Positions 1-13,400 of a stretch of DNA of 64,000 nt are shown in pieces (position 1 is the stretch's first letter; each line of letters opens with the position of its first letter). The notes beneath the pieces were generated by a model. It did not search any database and had not been told where the DNA came from. It saw only the letters and a list, made by a program, of their open reading frames with translations. The DNA is taken from NCBI GenBank assembly GCA_037389465.1, contig JAZARR010000059.1, forward strand, positions 1,098,501-1,162,500, in the 5' to 3' direction. The translations under genes were made by a program, and so were the position numbers. This stretch comes from Baylisascaris procyonis. Its lineage: Eukaryota > Nematoda > Chromadorea > Rhabditida > Ascarididae.

Positions 1-82
1 GAATTGTTCCCTCTTTATACGTTCACTTCACTGAGACTGTGGATTATTGAAGCTGATTACCTGCGGCGGATCATTGAAAGAA
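1..82 (+). CDS. Possible further upstream exon of the DmX-like gene, cut by the window edge
   Basis: Frame 1 is open from base 1 and contains the amphipathic stretch SLRLWIIEADYLRRIIER. Ending it before the GT at 83-84 leaves one base of a codon, exactly what the next exon (starting at 277 with two bases) needs. The donor (AA|GTTCAT) is weak and I cannot align this stretch to the family from memory. It may instead be intron. Confidence 0.35.
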
Positions 83-276
83 GTTCATGCCAAGCAGTAT
101 TATCATTAAGATCTCATTTTCGCTGTTTAATAAATTTCTTTGGCACTGTGGCAGTTATGAGTCACAAACTTTGACCAAAATTGTGTTCAGGATGGAATCT
201 TCTGGAAATACGGAAGTAGAGGGGACAGGCATATTTAGCCAGTAGGTAGTTGTGTTCCTGCTCTCTTATTTTGTAG

Positions 277-3200
277 CAACGTTTCCGCACGTGAAGTATG
301 TAAGTTTAGGTCTATCGAGTGTTGATCAGATGCATTTGTTAGCGGTCGCCGATACGCTGAGTCACTTTTCGGCTGATGTGATGGACAAGCTTGCACAGGC
401 GAATGCAGGTGCGTTTCCTGGATTTTATTTTTATTTTTTTTGAGATGTCTCATAGCTGCTTTGCAACATGCATTTATAAGTAGAAGGTCAGAGAACGAGT
501 CATTGATTATAAGCGATGAAGCGATACAGAGTACCTTATTTTGAGAGTTTGGTCAGATGGATGTGTATTGCAGCATTCCAAGGAGCGCAACCAACAGTCT
601 TCCGTGATGCGGCTGGCGGTTACGCGACGGCTGCAGCTGGTAGCGAAACGGTTGACGAGTGTGGTTTGCGTTTTCTGATGGCAATGAAACAGCACGAATA
701 CCTCCTTCTTTGTCTTCCCCTCAAACAGAAGCAAATACTCCGACAGAAGTTCGCTCATCTTCTTTTCCTCATTTGCGAAGCTGAACTCATATTAAGTCCT
801 TAAGTCTGACTTGAAATGCGAGATGTGTACACTTTGAAGTACGACATTCACCTATGAACCGAGATTCTGTGACGCTGTGGTAGCCCAATTATAAAGCCAG
901 ATCACTTCTAGTTGGCTGTCATCCATTTTATGCGGCGGAGATTGTTCATTTGATATGAGGCGTCTGCTACCTCTAATAATGCCTACGGTAGATTTTTTGT
1001 CTTAAATAGCATCTACTCGAGCGTGGAACTAATCCGGAAAAAGCTCTGCAACTATATGATACCTACTTAATTTTTATGTGATACCAGTATTTCGAATAAT
1101 GGATGGTAATCCCACAGATCTCTGCGTAGCCAACAACGCTCCCAAATTCAAAACAGAACGCAAACATTTGCCGTAAATGCGATTGTTAGCTTAAAAATGA
1201 GAAGGAAGCGGAGTAAGATATGAAAGTGTACGCCTCGAAAGATCGGGAATGGCATAGTTACTCGATCACAGGGGGTCGGTGTTTCTGTCCGTATACGAAG
1301 TGAGGGAAAGTGTGGACTTGCGATAGCATCACGACATATCGAATTCGCTGCACCTCATCCTCCTCTCTCAAGGCGCATCAAAGTGGGAGCATTTGAAATG
1401 TGATGAAAAGAAGTGATATCTTTTTTGAACTGTTTCGAGCACAAGAATTAGGTATTCGCATTTTCGTTTTATTCGCATGTTTATCGATTTTCGAAGCAGG
1501 TAGACTAGTTTAGGAATGTGGGGGTTATATTGACTGGTTTATTGGATCAACTGGACCACTACTATGTTTTGTACGCACGCCACCAAATGAATTTTCTTTG
1601 TTAAGGGGCTTGTCTTCGTCAAATATTATTTGGGCGTTGCATTCGGAAACGGAGACCGAACTGTTGAATGCGATTCCGGGTCTGCACAAGGCACAACCAA
1701 CATGGAACGAATTGCGCTCGCTTGGTGTTGCGTGGTGGCTCAAGAACACATCCGCCCTTCGAAGCGTTGTCGAACAGGTCAGCAATTAGCTTACATTACA
1801 GCTGGTCAGGCTGCTCTGTTCGTCTATGGCAACCCAAAGTTTCACGCAGCTGTTTTACGCTTCATTATGGCATTACTACAACATATTGAGGTGGTGCGAC
1901 TGCTTGTTGTCTCACCATCATTCCTCTCGCCTAAGAGTCCGAAGTTTTTTCCCTTTTTTGAGAGAGAGGGATTTAAGGAAGCTGGTTGTTATTTGAGTTG
2001 CCTATAGCAAGCGATTCAAACGTTTTCCAAAAAAACTGCATCTCTAATAGCTCCATACTAAAGCAGTGAGGAGGGGGTTTTCGTCCAAATCCGGGCTGAG
2101 ATCATGGACAATTTGCTTTCACTTTTTGGTTTCTTGTAAAGGCCGAAACGGCAAATTCCAAAAACGGGAACTTCTGAACCTTCACTCACTACCTTCCATG
2201 CGAGAACTCTCTGGCAAACTGCTTGCCTAATTTCCTCCCTTATTTTGGTTAAACTTTCTTGCTAAAACCCAGCTGACTAAATGAGCAAGATAATACTAAC
2301 CAAAACAGAGAAATTTTCGAGATCACCATGAGTCTTCCTCATTGGAAAAGGAGTCGAGGCTCTCTTGGATTTAGATATCTGGGCTCTTTTTGAAATATAT
2401 TTTGGATTTTGATTACAGTAGTGCTGGTAAGCTGTTATTTGTGATGTGTTGAACTCCGTTAGCACTGCGAAGTATTTATTTCGTTCCAGCTGGCGAAAGC
2501 TGCTTTTCAACAAAATCAGGATCCTTTGGATGCATCTCTGTATTATCTGGCAATGAAGAAGAAGAACGTACTCACGCATTTGTTCAGGGTTCGTTGTTTG
2601 CCCGTACCGTCATGCTGTCGAACTAAGTGCTTAGATATGAGGGGGTTGATCTTTCACGGTTTCTTATAAGAGAAGTGGTTTTTATTGGATTGGTTGTAAT
2701 TAGGTTGTATGTTACAGTTTACATCGGGATTAAAGGAAGGGAGCTGGGCAAGAAAAGAAGAACTGCAAATACATGTGAGAGGACAGAAGAGAGGAGTGCA
2801 GGTGTGTATGTGTGGAGGGGAGAGGGAGTAGGAAGTAAAATACCACAAGTAGTTCGAACAAGCCATCACTAAGCAGATGAGGCGAGGAATGAATAAAGGT
2901 CTATCTCTTACGCATTGTTGGGTAACGGACTTCAGGAGGTCTGTTCCTTAACGAACACGAAAACTTGAGGTTGTTCACGTTGAGTTTGGAATCATTGTGA
3001 GAGAAATATTGTGACAGATGTTGTACAAACTTTTGAAGGGTGTAGCGGTTTATTCTCGAATCTATGCGTTCTCATATAAATTGAATTTCGTCGACCATAA
3101 CAATCCAAACTGTTTTTTGTGTGTCCTGTGTTTATGCGTTACCGCAATGTTTTTGTTAACTTCCAGTGCAACTGTATCTTCACTTCGTTTTTGCATGAAT

Positions 3201-6200
3201 GGATTCAGGCTGTGGAGGGGATAATTGAAGCGATGATTCCTAGTTGCAAATGATTGATTTTTATTTGATTTTGCATTTTTTTTTTTTCAGCAGAGTGCAA
3301 CTATACGATGTGGAAGTTGCTCAGCGCTTCACACAGTATACCCCAATTGTTAGTAGAGGTTTAGTAAGGTTTAAAATTTTTCTTCAGACAGTGAAAGATC
3401 AAAGGATGGCCGAGTTTTTCATGCAAGATTTCAACGAAGAGCGCTGGAAAAAGGCTGCACTCAAGAACGCCTTTGTTTTGATGGGTAAACAGAGGTTCGA
3501 GCACGCGGCTGCTTTCTTCCTCCTCGCCGGTTCTCTCAGAGATGCTCTCCAGGTTATTTGTACAGTATTTACCTTTGCAAGTAATAACTGTTTAATGAGG
3601 ATTGCCATTGATAACTAATATCTTTTAGCCTCAAATTCAATCTCTAAACCTGTAACATTTCCGTCTCATCCAGGATTTGATGACTGAGATAGAGATTGAG
3701 TTTTGAGGTATTTCTGCAAAGTGGCATGTCCGGCTAGGAGGTGTGGGTCTGAATTTCATGAGAGTTTGTACGAAAAGATACCTCAGACGAAGGTACTAAA
3801 TTCAAAGGAAGGAAGCTTTGCGAACCCTGCCGTCAGAAGGGGAGTCTGAATTTGAGGATAGGACAGTATTTCGCAGAATGATTTTCGAAGTTTGTTTGGT
3901 GATAATCTGATATCAACGGTTAGAGTGATAGCCAGGTATAAGTAATAATGTTGCAGTAATGAAATATGCTTTAAAGAGTAGTACAACAATAGCAAGCGGT
4001 GAAGGCGTTTGTTACGAAGCAAAATCCAACATTTTCCATCGCTTTCATCGTTGAATTCGAAAGAAGCCTTGTTTGCTTAGGCTCAGGTCATCGTATATCA
4101 TATTTACATCTAGCTAAAATTTTTGGAGACATCGTTTTCTCAAGCCCCAGAATTTCACCTGATATTCGGCAACACTGGCATTGTTCGAATTATATGCCAA
4201 TTATTGATGAGTTTGCAGGCAGTGTTAAGTAAATTGCACGATCTGCAATTGGCAATGGTGATAATCCGCTTATACGAGAACGACCATGAAAAGCAGTGGT
4301 CACTGATGCGCGAACTACTTTGCCGTGAGATTCTTGGTGTTGAACCGGCCGAACTCGACGCTGCCGATCGCCGCGATATTGGCAATGAGGACGATCCCAT
4401 CGCCCAATCTTTACATGCGAGCAGGTTCGCTGCCATTGTTGCGTAACGCGTCAACGCTCCTTCTTGAAATTAGGGCGCAGCAGATGAGATGTCATTAGAA
4501 GTATTGTTGCTTCGAAGACAGGCGTATTGAGGTAGTAGATGAAACAGCTATCTGCCATCACGGGTCCATTGTTCGGATATCGTTGGGATAAATACCGCCG
4601 TGTGAGATCGGGAGGGGAAGTCAAAATAGAGGGGTTTCTTTGCTTCTTATTCTGCAACTGCAGGTTGAGGTGAGCCGTGTTTCTGACACTGAATGCTTTG
4701 AGAGGTAGAGGAGCTGAGAGGAGAAGGAGAGAGCTGCTCTTTTGTGAAGACCTCGTTCTTAGACGCATTTGTTGCTACAGGGATCCGTTTGAACGTTCGA
4801 TGGCCTTTTGGCACCTAAAGGAATATTCGCGTGCAGCAGCTACGTTAGTTGAAGAAGGTGGCAGGAAGCGTTTCGTGGAGTCTTCGACCGACTGCTCGCT
4901 CTCAGATATTTTCAATTTCTATTCGTTCCTTCGCAATCACCCACTTGTCGTGCGCCAACGGCTGTCTGATGCAGGCATTCAGGTGATAATTTGATTTAAA
5001 TAACATATCGACCAATGGCGTCTTGCGGTTCATGAATGACTCGAAATCTTGTTTCGTTATTCAGTGGCCCGAAAGGATTTTATGAAGAAATATTAGAACA
5101 GCTTGTTGGTGGCCTTTAGCCAGGCGATAGGAATTCAGAAGGCATTGCATTAGGTGTCAGCGCAGCAAGGTGTTGTTTGTGAAGCTGCTGAAGTTTGGTG
5201 GGAGTGGCGAGCACTAGAAGTGTAAAAACTACCTTGCTGTGCCAGTTATTGCCCTCTTGTATGCTTTATGCTGTCTAGTTGCTATTTATTGAACGGTCAC
5301 GATGATAGGGGAAGGAAGAGAACGTCTCTACAAGTTGCTAGGCCGAAATTATAAAGTTAAACTTTCTGTGTTCATGACCTCAAGAAATTCGATCTCTTGA
5401 AGTGATGAGGTCTGCAGCCATTTCACTCTGTGAATGAAATCGATATGAAGACACGGTTTTGCCTCGATCTTTAAACGCCCGCTACGTTAATGAATACTGG
5501 CCTGGAGAGTTTGGCAGAGGTGAGCAGTCAGAAGGAGCTGGGATGCATTCAGGAAGTAGCGATGCAAAGAGAAGCAAGCAGCGATCATATTATCGAATCA
5601 TTCATTTGACACACATGAATGGGGATAACGGGTATTTTGCGCTCTTGGCTCTACTTTTTTTATAAAGGTGACAAGGAGGGTTTGGATCGGAAAGTATTGC
5701 TTGCACACAGATGAAAAGGGGGTGCTGTATTTTCCGGTAGGAAGGTTTAAAAAGTGATCCGTGGATTCTAAAACCATCTTTTGAGTGTATGTTTATTTCG
5801 TTATTATATTCAGATGGGATCAACGGAGAAATTTTTGGCGGTAGCGAAGCAGCTGGCTGCTCTGGTGACACCGGCAGAGCGTCGTTTATATTTCCGCACA
5901 GCGAGCGCACACATGGCATCCGGCTGTCCAATGCTTGCTTTGGACGTGCTGATGCGTCTTCCTCGTAATATCAGCATGGTAGTACCGGGCTCATCCACGC
6001 TATCCAGCCTTGTTAATGGTGGCCAGGTACCATGTTTATCGCCTTTTGTTAGGCACATACTTATAGGTGGCTTGCAAGGCTGCAAGAATTTTAAACCAAC
6101 TCTGCATCCTTTATTACGTATCGTCGAAGTGTTGTAATTCCAACCATTTTCGATGCTTGATTTTCTTTTTCGTTTCATGCCATAGTTTTATACGACACAT

Positions 6201-9200
6201 TAATTGAGCACTTCACTGATGGTCTCTGCTCCGAAAAGGTATACTGAAATCGAACCGTTTAAAGTGTTACATTAAGGGAAGATAAGTTTGGGTTTTTCTC
6301 TACTGAGGGCTACTTAACTTATTTCCTTGTGACTTACTTTAATGATTTATTAATAAAGTTTTTTTATGTTTCTTGCAGTGTGATTTCCGATGTCGTTTTT
6401 ATGCAGAAGTGTTTACTTCTTTTTATACGAGACACTGATGATTGTGAATTTTTTCTATTTGAGGCTTTCACATTCAGACTTTTTTCAAGAGGGCATCTGA
6501 ACACCTTGTATTATCGCAGTATCCTAATTTTCGTTAGCCTTACTGAAAGGAGCTCCTCGATTAGATCTTTCTCTTGCACCGTTGTGGTGATCCGACTCTA
6601 GCGAAATTCTCTTGTGTTCTTATCGCGAGTTCGTCATGCTTGCCCATTAGATGTGATGACCTTGCAAACGAGTCAAGTAGCAGAGCTTGCCTTGCTTGGT
6701 CTTCGCTGTTCAGTATTCGAACTCCGTACCCGGTTGCTGTTCTGGCTAGAGTTCGCGCTCCCTGATGTTGCACGGAGGTGTCTCTTTACAACCGAGCCGT
6801 ACAGGCTTGATTGCAGCAACGATAAGCTTATAAAGGACGGAATTCACATAAAGGGCAGCAGGAAGCTGCCGAGAATACACACTGATTTCCTCGCAAGATG
6901 AGACCGTTACGGCTATATGTCACGTTAGCAATTTAAAGGCAACCTTTGGCTGAAAACACAGCATCACGCAGCCGTTACAGCAGGCGGAGTTGTGACCATT
7001 GCAGTAGCCAGTAGCCCAGCAATGTAGAAACGTCAAGGAAGTGAATTTCTTTCGAATGCGCTTAAATGAAGAGTCGGTAGGTAGAGGTCACAAATGGTTG
7101 CAGTTCAAATACTACTGAAGGTCAATCACATTAAGGACAGAGAGCACTGGAAATTAAGGATTGCTTCACAGCATCATTCAGAGTAAAGACAGGTCTATGC
7201 ATTAGCTGACAAATAAGACCTTATATATTACAAAGTCATACGGTGCCATTATGGAGTGAAGGCCAAATTTATAATTAACCTCAATCTAGCACCGACAGAT
7301 TCTTTTCAGCTTCAATGAAATTTGTGGGAAAGCTTCAGTATCTTCCTTCGAGGAAGTGATGGAAATGATTTGTTGTAACTTCTAAGGGGAAGTTTCATTG
7401 ATTGTTTCTTAAATGTCTTTTCTCTTGGGTCAATGGCACTCTCAGTTCCGTGTCGTTCGAAAATCTGTATGCTGCAATATTTATAATACGGGGAAATGCT
7501 TACAGGATTCAGTAGCATTGGGTTTTAATAGTGACCGGAAAGGGGATGACAGCGTAAATGCACTCGATTGGTCAGCGCCGTCGAATGTCATTCAGAATGA
7601 TGAGCTCGAACTGAAATGGAGTGACGACGAAGAGGAGACCATCGAATCGAATGATGACCAGTCGAAAAGTGCTGTTAAGGTGACACATCTAACGTTGTTT
7701 ACCATGTACTATTTATCATCTCACTATCTGGTGCTAATAAGGGAGCCAGAAATAAGGTTTTGAAGTTACTTCTTTGGTTGTTGTGATCGTTTATCAATGT
7801 GATAACCTGAGGCCGTTTATTTTTACATTCTTCATTCAATTGCAACAACGAGTTCAAGTCATATCGTTTTTCGTTAGTCATGTTATTCTCAGCAATGTGC
7901 TTCCTCTAAGCAAAAGGAGAAAACCGCATTGTTTCTGCTGGCTATGTAGTCTAGTTTAAAGATCCGATATTTATACGTCCTTCAACTTTTTTTTACAGAG
8001 TGCTTATGTTCAGAAGGGGAGTTGCAAATTGTGGAAAGGTGCAGTGAAGGAGCTTATAATTCCTTTGAGTCTTTGGAAGAGAATAAATAAATACTTTGAA
8101 CTTTTTGCCTTCTAAAACAGTTGTGTGGGAATCGCACATTTCTTCTTGCAGTGAAGAAGAAACAAAATGAAGGGTATTATGAGATTTCTGCAATTTTTCG
8201 TTAGTAAAGCTTTCAAACGAACGTGAGAGCTCCTCGATTTCCATAAAGGTAGTGCATGTAGTCGAGGGAAGCCGAGCTTAAAACGCAAATTTTGGGGTAT
8301 ATTTCTTGCAGGAAAATGATGAAACGATTGCGCAGAACACATCACTTGTCAATGGTCATGATGGTTTGGCTCATGCGGCTGAGGTTTTTCTTTTGTTTCT
8401 GTTTCGTTTAGCGTGTTTTTACATCTTTATTCCTATATTTTGTCATTACTTGTTTGTCATTGCTGTTTGTGTATTGTCGTTCGATGTATGCGCTTCCTCG
8501 AACTTCCCGTAACTAGTGCAGACGTTCAACGCCATCAGAACTGAAGACACAAAATTTCGATGGTCTTCAAAATCGCAGACCTAGAGCTTTGGGAGCTTTC
8601 AAAGTCGAGAATAGTTTTGGGTTGGCGGGCAAGATAGATATTTAATGGAGCTAAAAGAGGAAAAGGAGAAATATAGCCTATGTCGTCAAAAAAAGATTTG
8701 TGCTTGAGGTGTAGCCAACAACTGGCGGCTGTGAGGGGATTGGGATAATTGCTGAGTTCGAGAGTAAATTTGGATAGTGCTGTGGTTACGCTTTCAATAA
8801 TAGCGTTCTCGTTTGCAAGTTTTCTCGCTTTCAGAGTGAAAGGAGAGGTACTGTGCTGGATATAATAGCGCAGCATTTGAAGTTTGTCGCTTCGATTCGA
8901 ATAATGATGGAAGAATTGTCAACATTAGCAAGTGGTTTTGAAGTTGATGGTGGACAACTTCGCTTTCAGGTGAAAAACTATGCCGATGTCATGCTTTCTA
9001 CTTGTTATTCTTGATGCTTTCTTTCCCTTTTCGTACTGTGGAATTATCTCGTTTCCTTTTATCGTCACAGTTATATTTTTACCTGTTGCAAGCAATTGAC
9101 TTGATTTATTTCGGTTTTTGAATATTTTACAGTGCTTTGTTGCAGTTTAGTTTTTGTGTATATAATGCTGTTGAGAAATGTTTCACTGCCTTCTAAAGAA

Positions 9201-10485
9201 AAAACATTTAAAAATTGCTATTACGCAAGTCAACTTTTAGAGTGAAGTGATTTCGTTTTTGTGATTTCATCGAGATCGTTTATCTTTTCCTGTTGCTTTC
9301 ATAAAACGTTTATCCCCTTCTTTTTAGCTATTTAAATGGCTCGAGAAGGAGGTGGATGTGCTGAAAGAAGTTTGCGACTATGAAAGCAGCGTCGATGAGA
9401 CAGCGGCGGCAGTGATGGATGAATCCGATGATGTAGATGAAGTGCTTCCTGAACAAAGGTTCCTCTTCACTTTATGACGCGCTTATATATAATGCAAGTG
9501 CTTAGCTATGCCTAGAATGAGAAATGCGGGCATATCACAGGTTTCTTCACATCGCGAGAATAGGAACCGAACTAATCTTAAAAATTTGTACGTAGACGTG
9601 TTCGTTCCTTCACACCTCTCGGCTAAGCTAAAGAGCTCGTGCAACTCACTCTTTTTGAGACCAGATCACGAACGATTGCAGCGGCGTTTGTTCCATATCG
9701 GATGTCCATCGTTTTTTCTGCGACTCTATTCTTACAGCGTTTATTTAGCTCTACGTATATTACGCAATCGTCAGCACGTCACCGCTGATGTTTTACAGAA
9801 TATTGGCGCTATTGTCTCCGTTAATTCATATTGGATCTTCTTTCTGTTTTTTCGCTTCCTGTTGCGTCGAGAATGGGCCAACCGCTCTAAATTTGCATAG
9901 CTCAGCGCATTGTCTCATGTTAATAAAAGGTGCAGATGTGGACCGGTGGGGATGAGTAGCTGCCTAGCGATCTGTAGAATATTTTGGCCCATCCGTCCTA
10001 CCCAGCCACCGCACTGACGGCTGCATGAGTTGAATCAGTCCTCTCATTTTGAGGGAAGGGGGGGTAGGAGACATTTCCTATGCTTCTTATTGAGAAATCC
10101 AGCTAACCTTTATACGTGGGGTGTTGAAGTATTGTCTTGAAATTCCACTGTCTCTAAATTGTAGCTGTCAACGTGACTTCTACTATGACTGCATTTGGCC
10201 AGGATCTTCTTTATTATGTAAGTCAAATCATTAACAGCATTAAATACAACCATACAGTAACTTTAAGTTCTGCGGTGCCTCTTCATGAAGCGCTTCGAAA
10301 CGACCGATTGGATCTGGCAATGCGGATTCGTAGTGCATTGCGCCGTCGTCGCTGGTTGCGCTCTAATCAGAAATTACTTCGTTCGTTCACATCTTACTGC
10401 ACTTTGCATAGTGCGCAAAACTACCGACTCACATCGGCGCTAATGGAATTGCTTCTGCTTCTTCTCGAAGTTCAGCAGGACTCGG
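277..10485 (+). other. DmX-like gene: Rav1-type helical region and acidic linker (exons 1-13 seen here)
   Basis: The first eight exons encode the most conserved part of the family, matching the yeast Rav1 C-terminal region. In order: VDQMHLLAVADT (exon 277-408), VDECGLRFLMAMKQHEYLL (574-748), IIWALHSETETELL and GVAWWLKNT (1606-1777), LDASLYYLAMKKK (2490-2588), ERWKKAALKNAFVLMGKQRF (3388-3552), LQLAMVIIRLYE (4219-4424), RSMAFWHLKEYSRA (4781-4982) and GCPMLALDVL (5814-6026). Exon 7506-7679 is acidic, with two Trp-Ser motifs (LDWSAP, LKWSDDEEE) that have counterparts in vertebrate DMXL. Exons 8835-8969 and 9328-9458 carry GFEVDGGQLRFQ and LFKWLEKEVD. Exon 10238-10485 carries RRRRWLRSNQKLLRSF and YCTLHSAQ. 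The start of that last exon could also be 10268, which is in the same phase. Introns here run from about 160 to 1480 bases and show no second gene. Confidence 0.88.
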
Positions 10486-13400
10486 GTAATCTTAGGCATT
10501 TGAATGGTAGGTTTCGTGATGCGCTTTGCAGTTTGTTTACGATGCGACATGATTTACGATTTCATACGTGAATTAGTAGAACTGAAAAGTTTGGTGAATA
10601 ATCGCTGGAGGATTACAAAATGATGAACGTAATACGGCCTTTTTTGGGACGTATGACGCGTAATTTATTCGTTGGGCTTTGCGATAGCACGATTGATTGT
10701 TATGCAGTGTAAATTTGTAATTGCCATCCTAGTAAGTAATGGAATGGAAACTGATCGATGAAAGATCACAGAAGTGAAAAACGTTTCTGAGATTGCCGTT
10801 GCTGTTCCTTATCATCAATACAGTACAAAGGATATAAGATCGTTTGTGTTCGCTCTTCGGCATTAGATATTTGTTTTTCTTATGCCTTCCTTATTGCTTC
10901 ATTTTATTGTGATTGTCGTTACTTGTGCTTCGTATGAGATGGTAGACAAGTGACTCTTATCCGGTTGATCGATAGGGTTCTTAGTGCGCTTATTTTCTGC
11001 TCAATTTATTTTCATGCTGATCCATCAGAAGCTATTAAAATTCACGCTATCCATTAGGAAATGAGCTGAACTTATGGATCATGACGTAACGATTTCCTAC
11101 TGAAAGTACCACTTCGACCTCATGCGTTTCCTTCAAAAAGTTCCCTTTCGTTAGCTTACAAACAATCTGTCTGCTCATTGTTGAATGCGAAAACAAATGT
11201 CACAAAAAATTCAGAGGCTAAATGATGTAATTTGTGAGCAATAAATAGCCGTGTGAGAGTAGTGCACAGCAGAGCAGTGATGCATAAGAGCTTTTGCTTA
11301 TAGCTGGCGGCATTTCCACTAGAAACTGATGATGACAGGATTTGGAGTTTGATTCTACTACTGCAGCAGAACAATGCTTTGAAAATAAGAACTGGGTTTG
11401 TTTGAGCGAAGTTCCCCTCAAGTGTCATTTTGGAACAAGTCAGGAATTCCTCTCACGATTTATGCTCATGGTCTGGCCGCAAATAAAACGCGTAGTGCAA
11501 GCCTGGCAATATGCCATTGTTCATTAATCTGGCGCCAACATATTATTTCGAATAATATATCAGATCTTATAAAATTTTTTGAGAAGTATGCACTGTTTAA
11601 TGAGCACGAACTTAAGAGTGAAGAGTGTTATTTTATTCCCAAAATTCTACAAATGCAGCATTGTGATGCTTCAAATATATGGAATGAGACGATGAAAAGA
11701 GGCCGAGTCAGTGAGGAGTGCTTCCTTCCGCAGAATTTTGGAAGTGTTACCCGAGGTTGTCGGCAACTTCATTTTGTTCTTAATCTACCTGTCTGAAATG
11801 TTCTGTTTGTTTGCAGAGCCGATGCCTGTTGTGCACTCGTTTCCTTTGTTGGTCGCTTCTGTGTCTTCATGTAAAATGTTCGTCTCGTCTCCTCTTCATT
11901 TCATCGAAAATCAGTGTTCCGATCTCGTGTTAACAATCGTCGAATTTGATCAACCGCCCAGAATTGATCATTCGCTCGCGAAGGTAATCGATTTCAGTTT
12001 CCCTTTTAAGTTGCAATCCAGCTAAACTATCGCCTCTATAATAATAGTATTTATGGTTATGAGGCGTATTTCGATTGCCTTAAATTGCACTACATTTGCA
12101 ATAGCGGAACAGTTTGTTATCAACGGTTCGTGATGGTTTATTGCGTTTCTCTATAAATTGTACAAACAGCGTATTACTGCTATTGCAGTCGCATTCATCG
12201 TATCCAGAAACGAAGCAAAAGGGTCATTTAGTCAATTAACTTGTTTTTCTAGTAGTGACATTTGTTGCCCTCAGAATGCTTCGTTTCATCCTCGTAACAG
12301 TCAATTTTATTCACTAAAGATCGTTAAGCAGTTTCACTCTTTCAGGTTTATAAACTGTACAATTTATGTCAGGGGTTGTCCTCATGTCTTTATCAGTCTC
12401 TCTGTGATGTTGGTAACTTTTATTCTCCATGGATTAATCAGCAGCAAACCGGGTATGTTATTGACTTTTTATTATCGCTTTGAAACGGACTTTATATATT
12501 TTTTTGTTGAATGAGTTGTAGTTTTTCATTTGACTTTACTCGGCGCTTTGCTATGTACTAGTTTTTATACGTTACTCTTTATAACCAGAATAAGTGCGGC
12601 ATAGTTTCTTTGTGCTGGAGAAGAGCGCCTCTTCAGTGATGAGATGGATTGAAAAGAAGACGACTTATTGGCAAAAAATTGACATATTTCATCCTGCGTC
12701 ATCCGCTTTATATAGCCAGCATTCATTTTGATACTTTAATACCTCGATTGATCCTACACCTCATTATTCTTTCTGCCTACGAAAACAGTGGTGATATGTG
12801 CTATCATCAAGTGAAGCTATATGGTAGAAAATCGGTTTTTTCTATTGAATTTGAAGGTTTTTCGAAAAAAGTGTCTTTTCTGACTTAAGTGTCTCAAGAT
12901 GTTGCATCTAATATCGCTTGAAGATTCCCGAAAAAGTGTTATTTAATTTCTCGTTCCTTTCAAAAATAGCAATAAATCATGCTCCACCAGTTTCCATCTT
13001 TTCCACGCCTTTCCTGGCCTTCGTCACAAAACATGAGGAAGATTAAAGCAATTGCAGAGAGCTGTCCTCTTGTTCATAGTCCTCCTCAACAATTTTTTAT
13101 GAAGGATAATAGTTTCAGGATAGTCATTTACTTTGCATCACAAAGTTCATTAGGTGCCGTGGGTGAACTTCGGTGTGAGTGTCTGTTGTTTTGGCAGCTG
13201 TTGGAAAGGTATGGAAAGGCAAGAATTTTTGAATTGCAAACAAAAATTCCACACCGAAGTTCGCTGATTTCGTTCACTTTAATATCAATGGTAGGATGTC
13301 GTTTTCAGAGCGCTTACCCGACGACCGCGTTGTATCTCGTGGAGTGAAGATGTGCATGTGATGACGATACCTTCGAAATGGCCGGGCGTCGATAATCTAG

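Noticed and set aside
6614..6901. 95-codon frame between DmX-like exons 5814-6026 and 7506-7679
   Set aside because: The flanking exons join in phase without it, it has no recognisable motif, and an antisense frame is open over part of it.
10203..10217. DLLYY before a perfect GTAAGT donor, considered as a micro-exon in the DmX-like gene
   Set aside because: An acceptor at 10202 would be out of phase with exon 9328-9458, and the motif belongs later in the family order.
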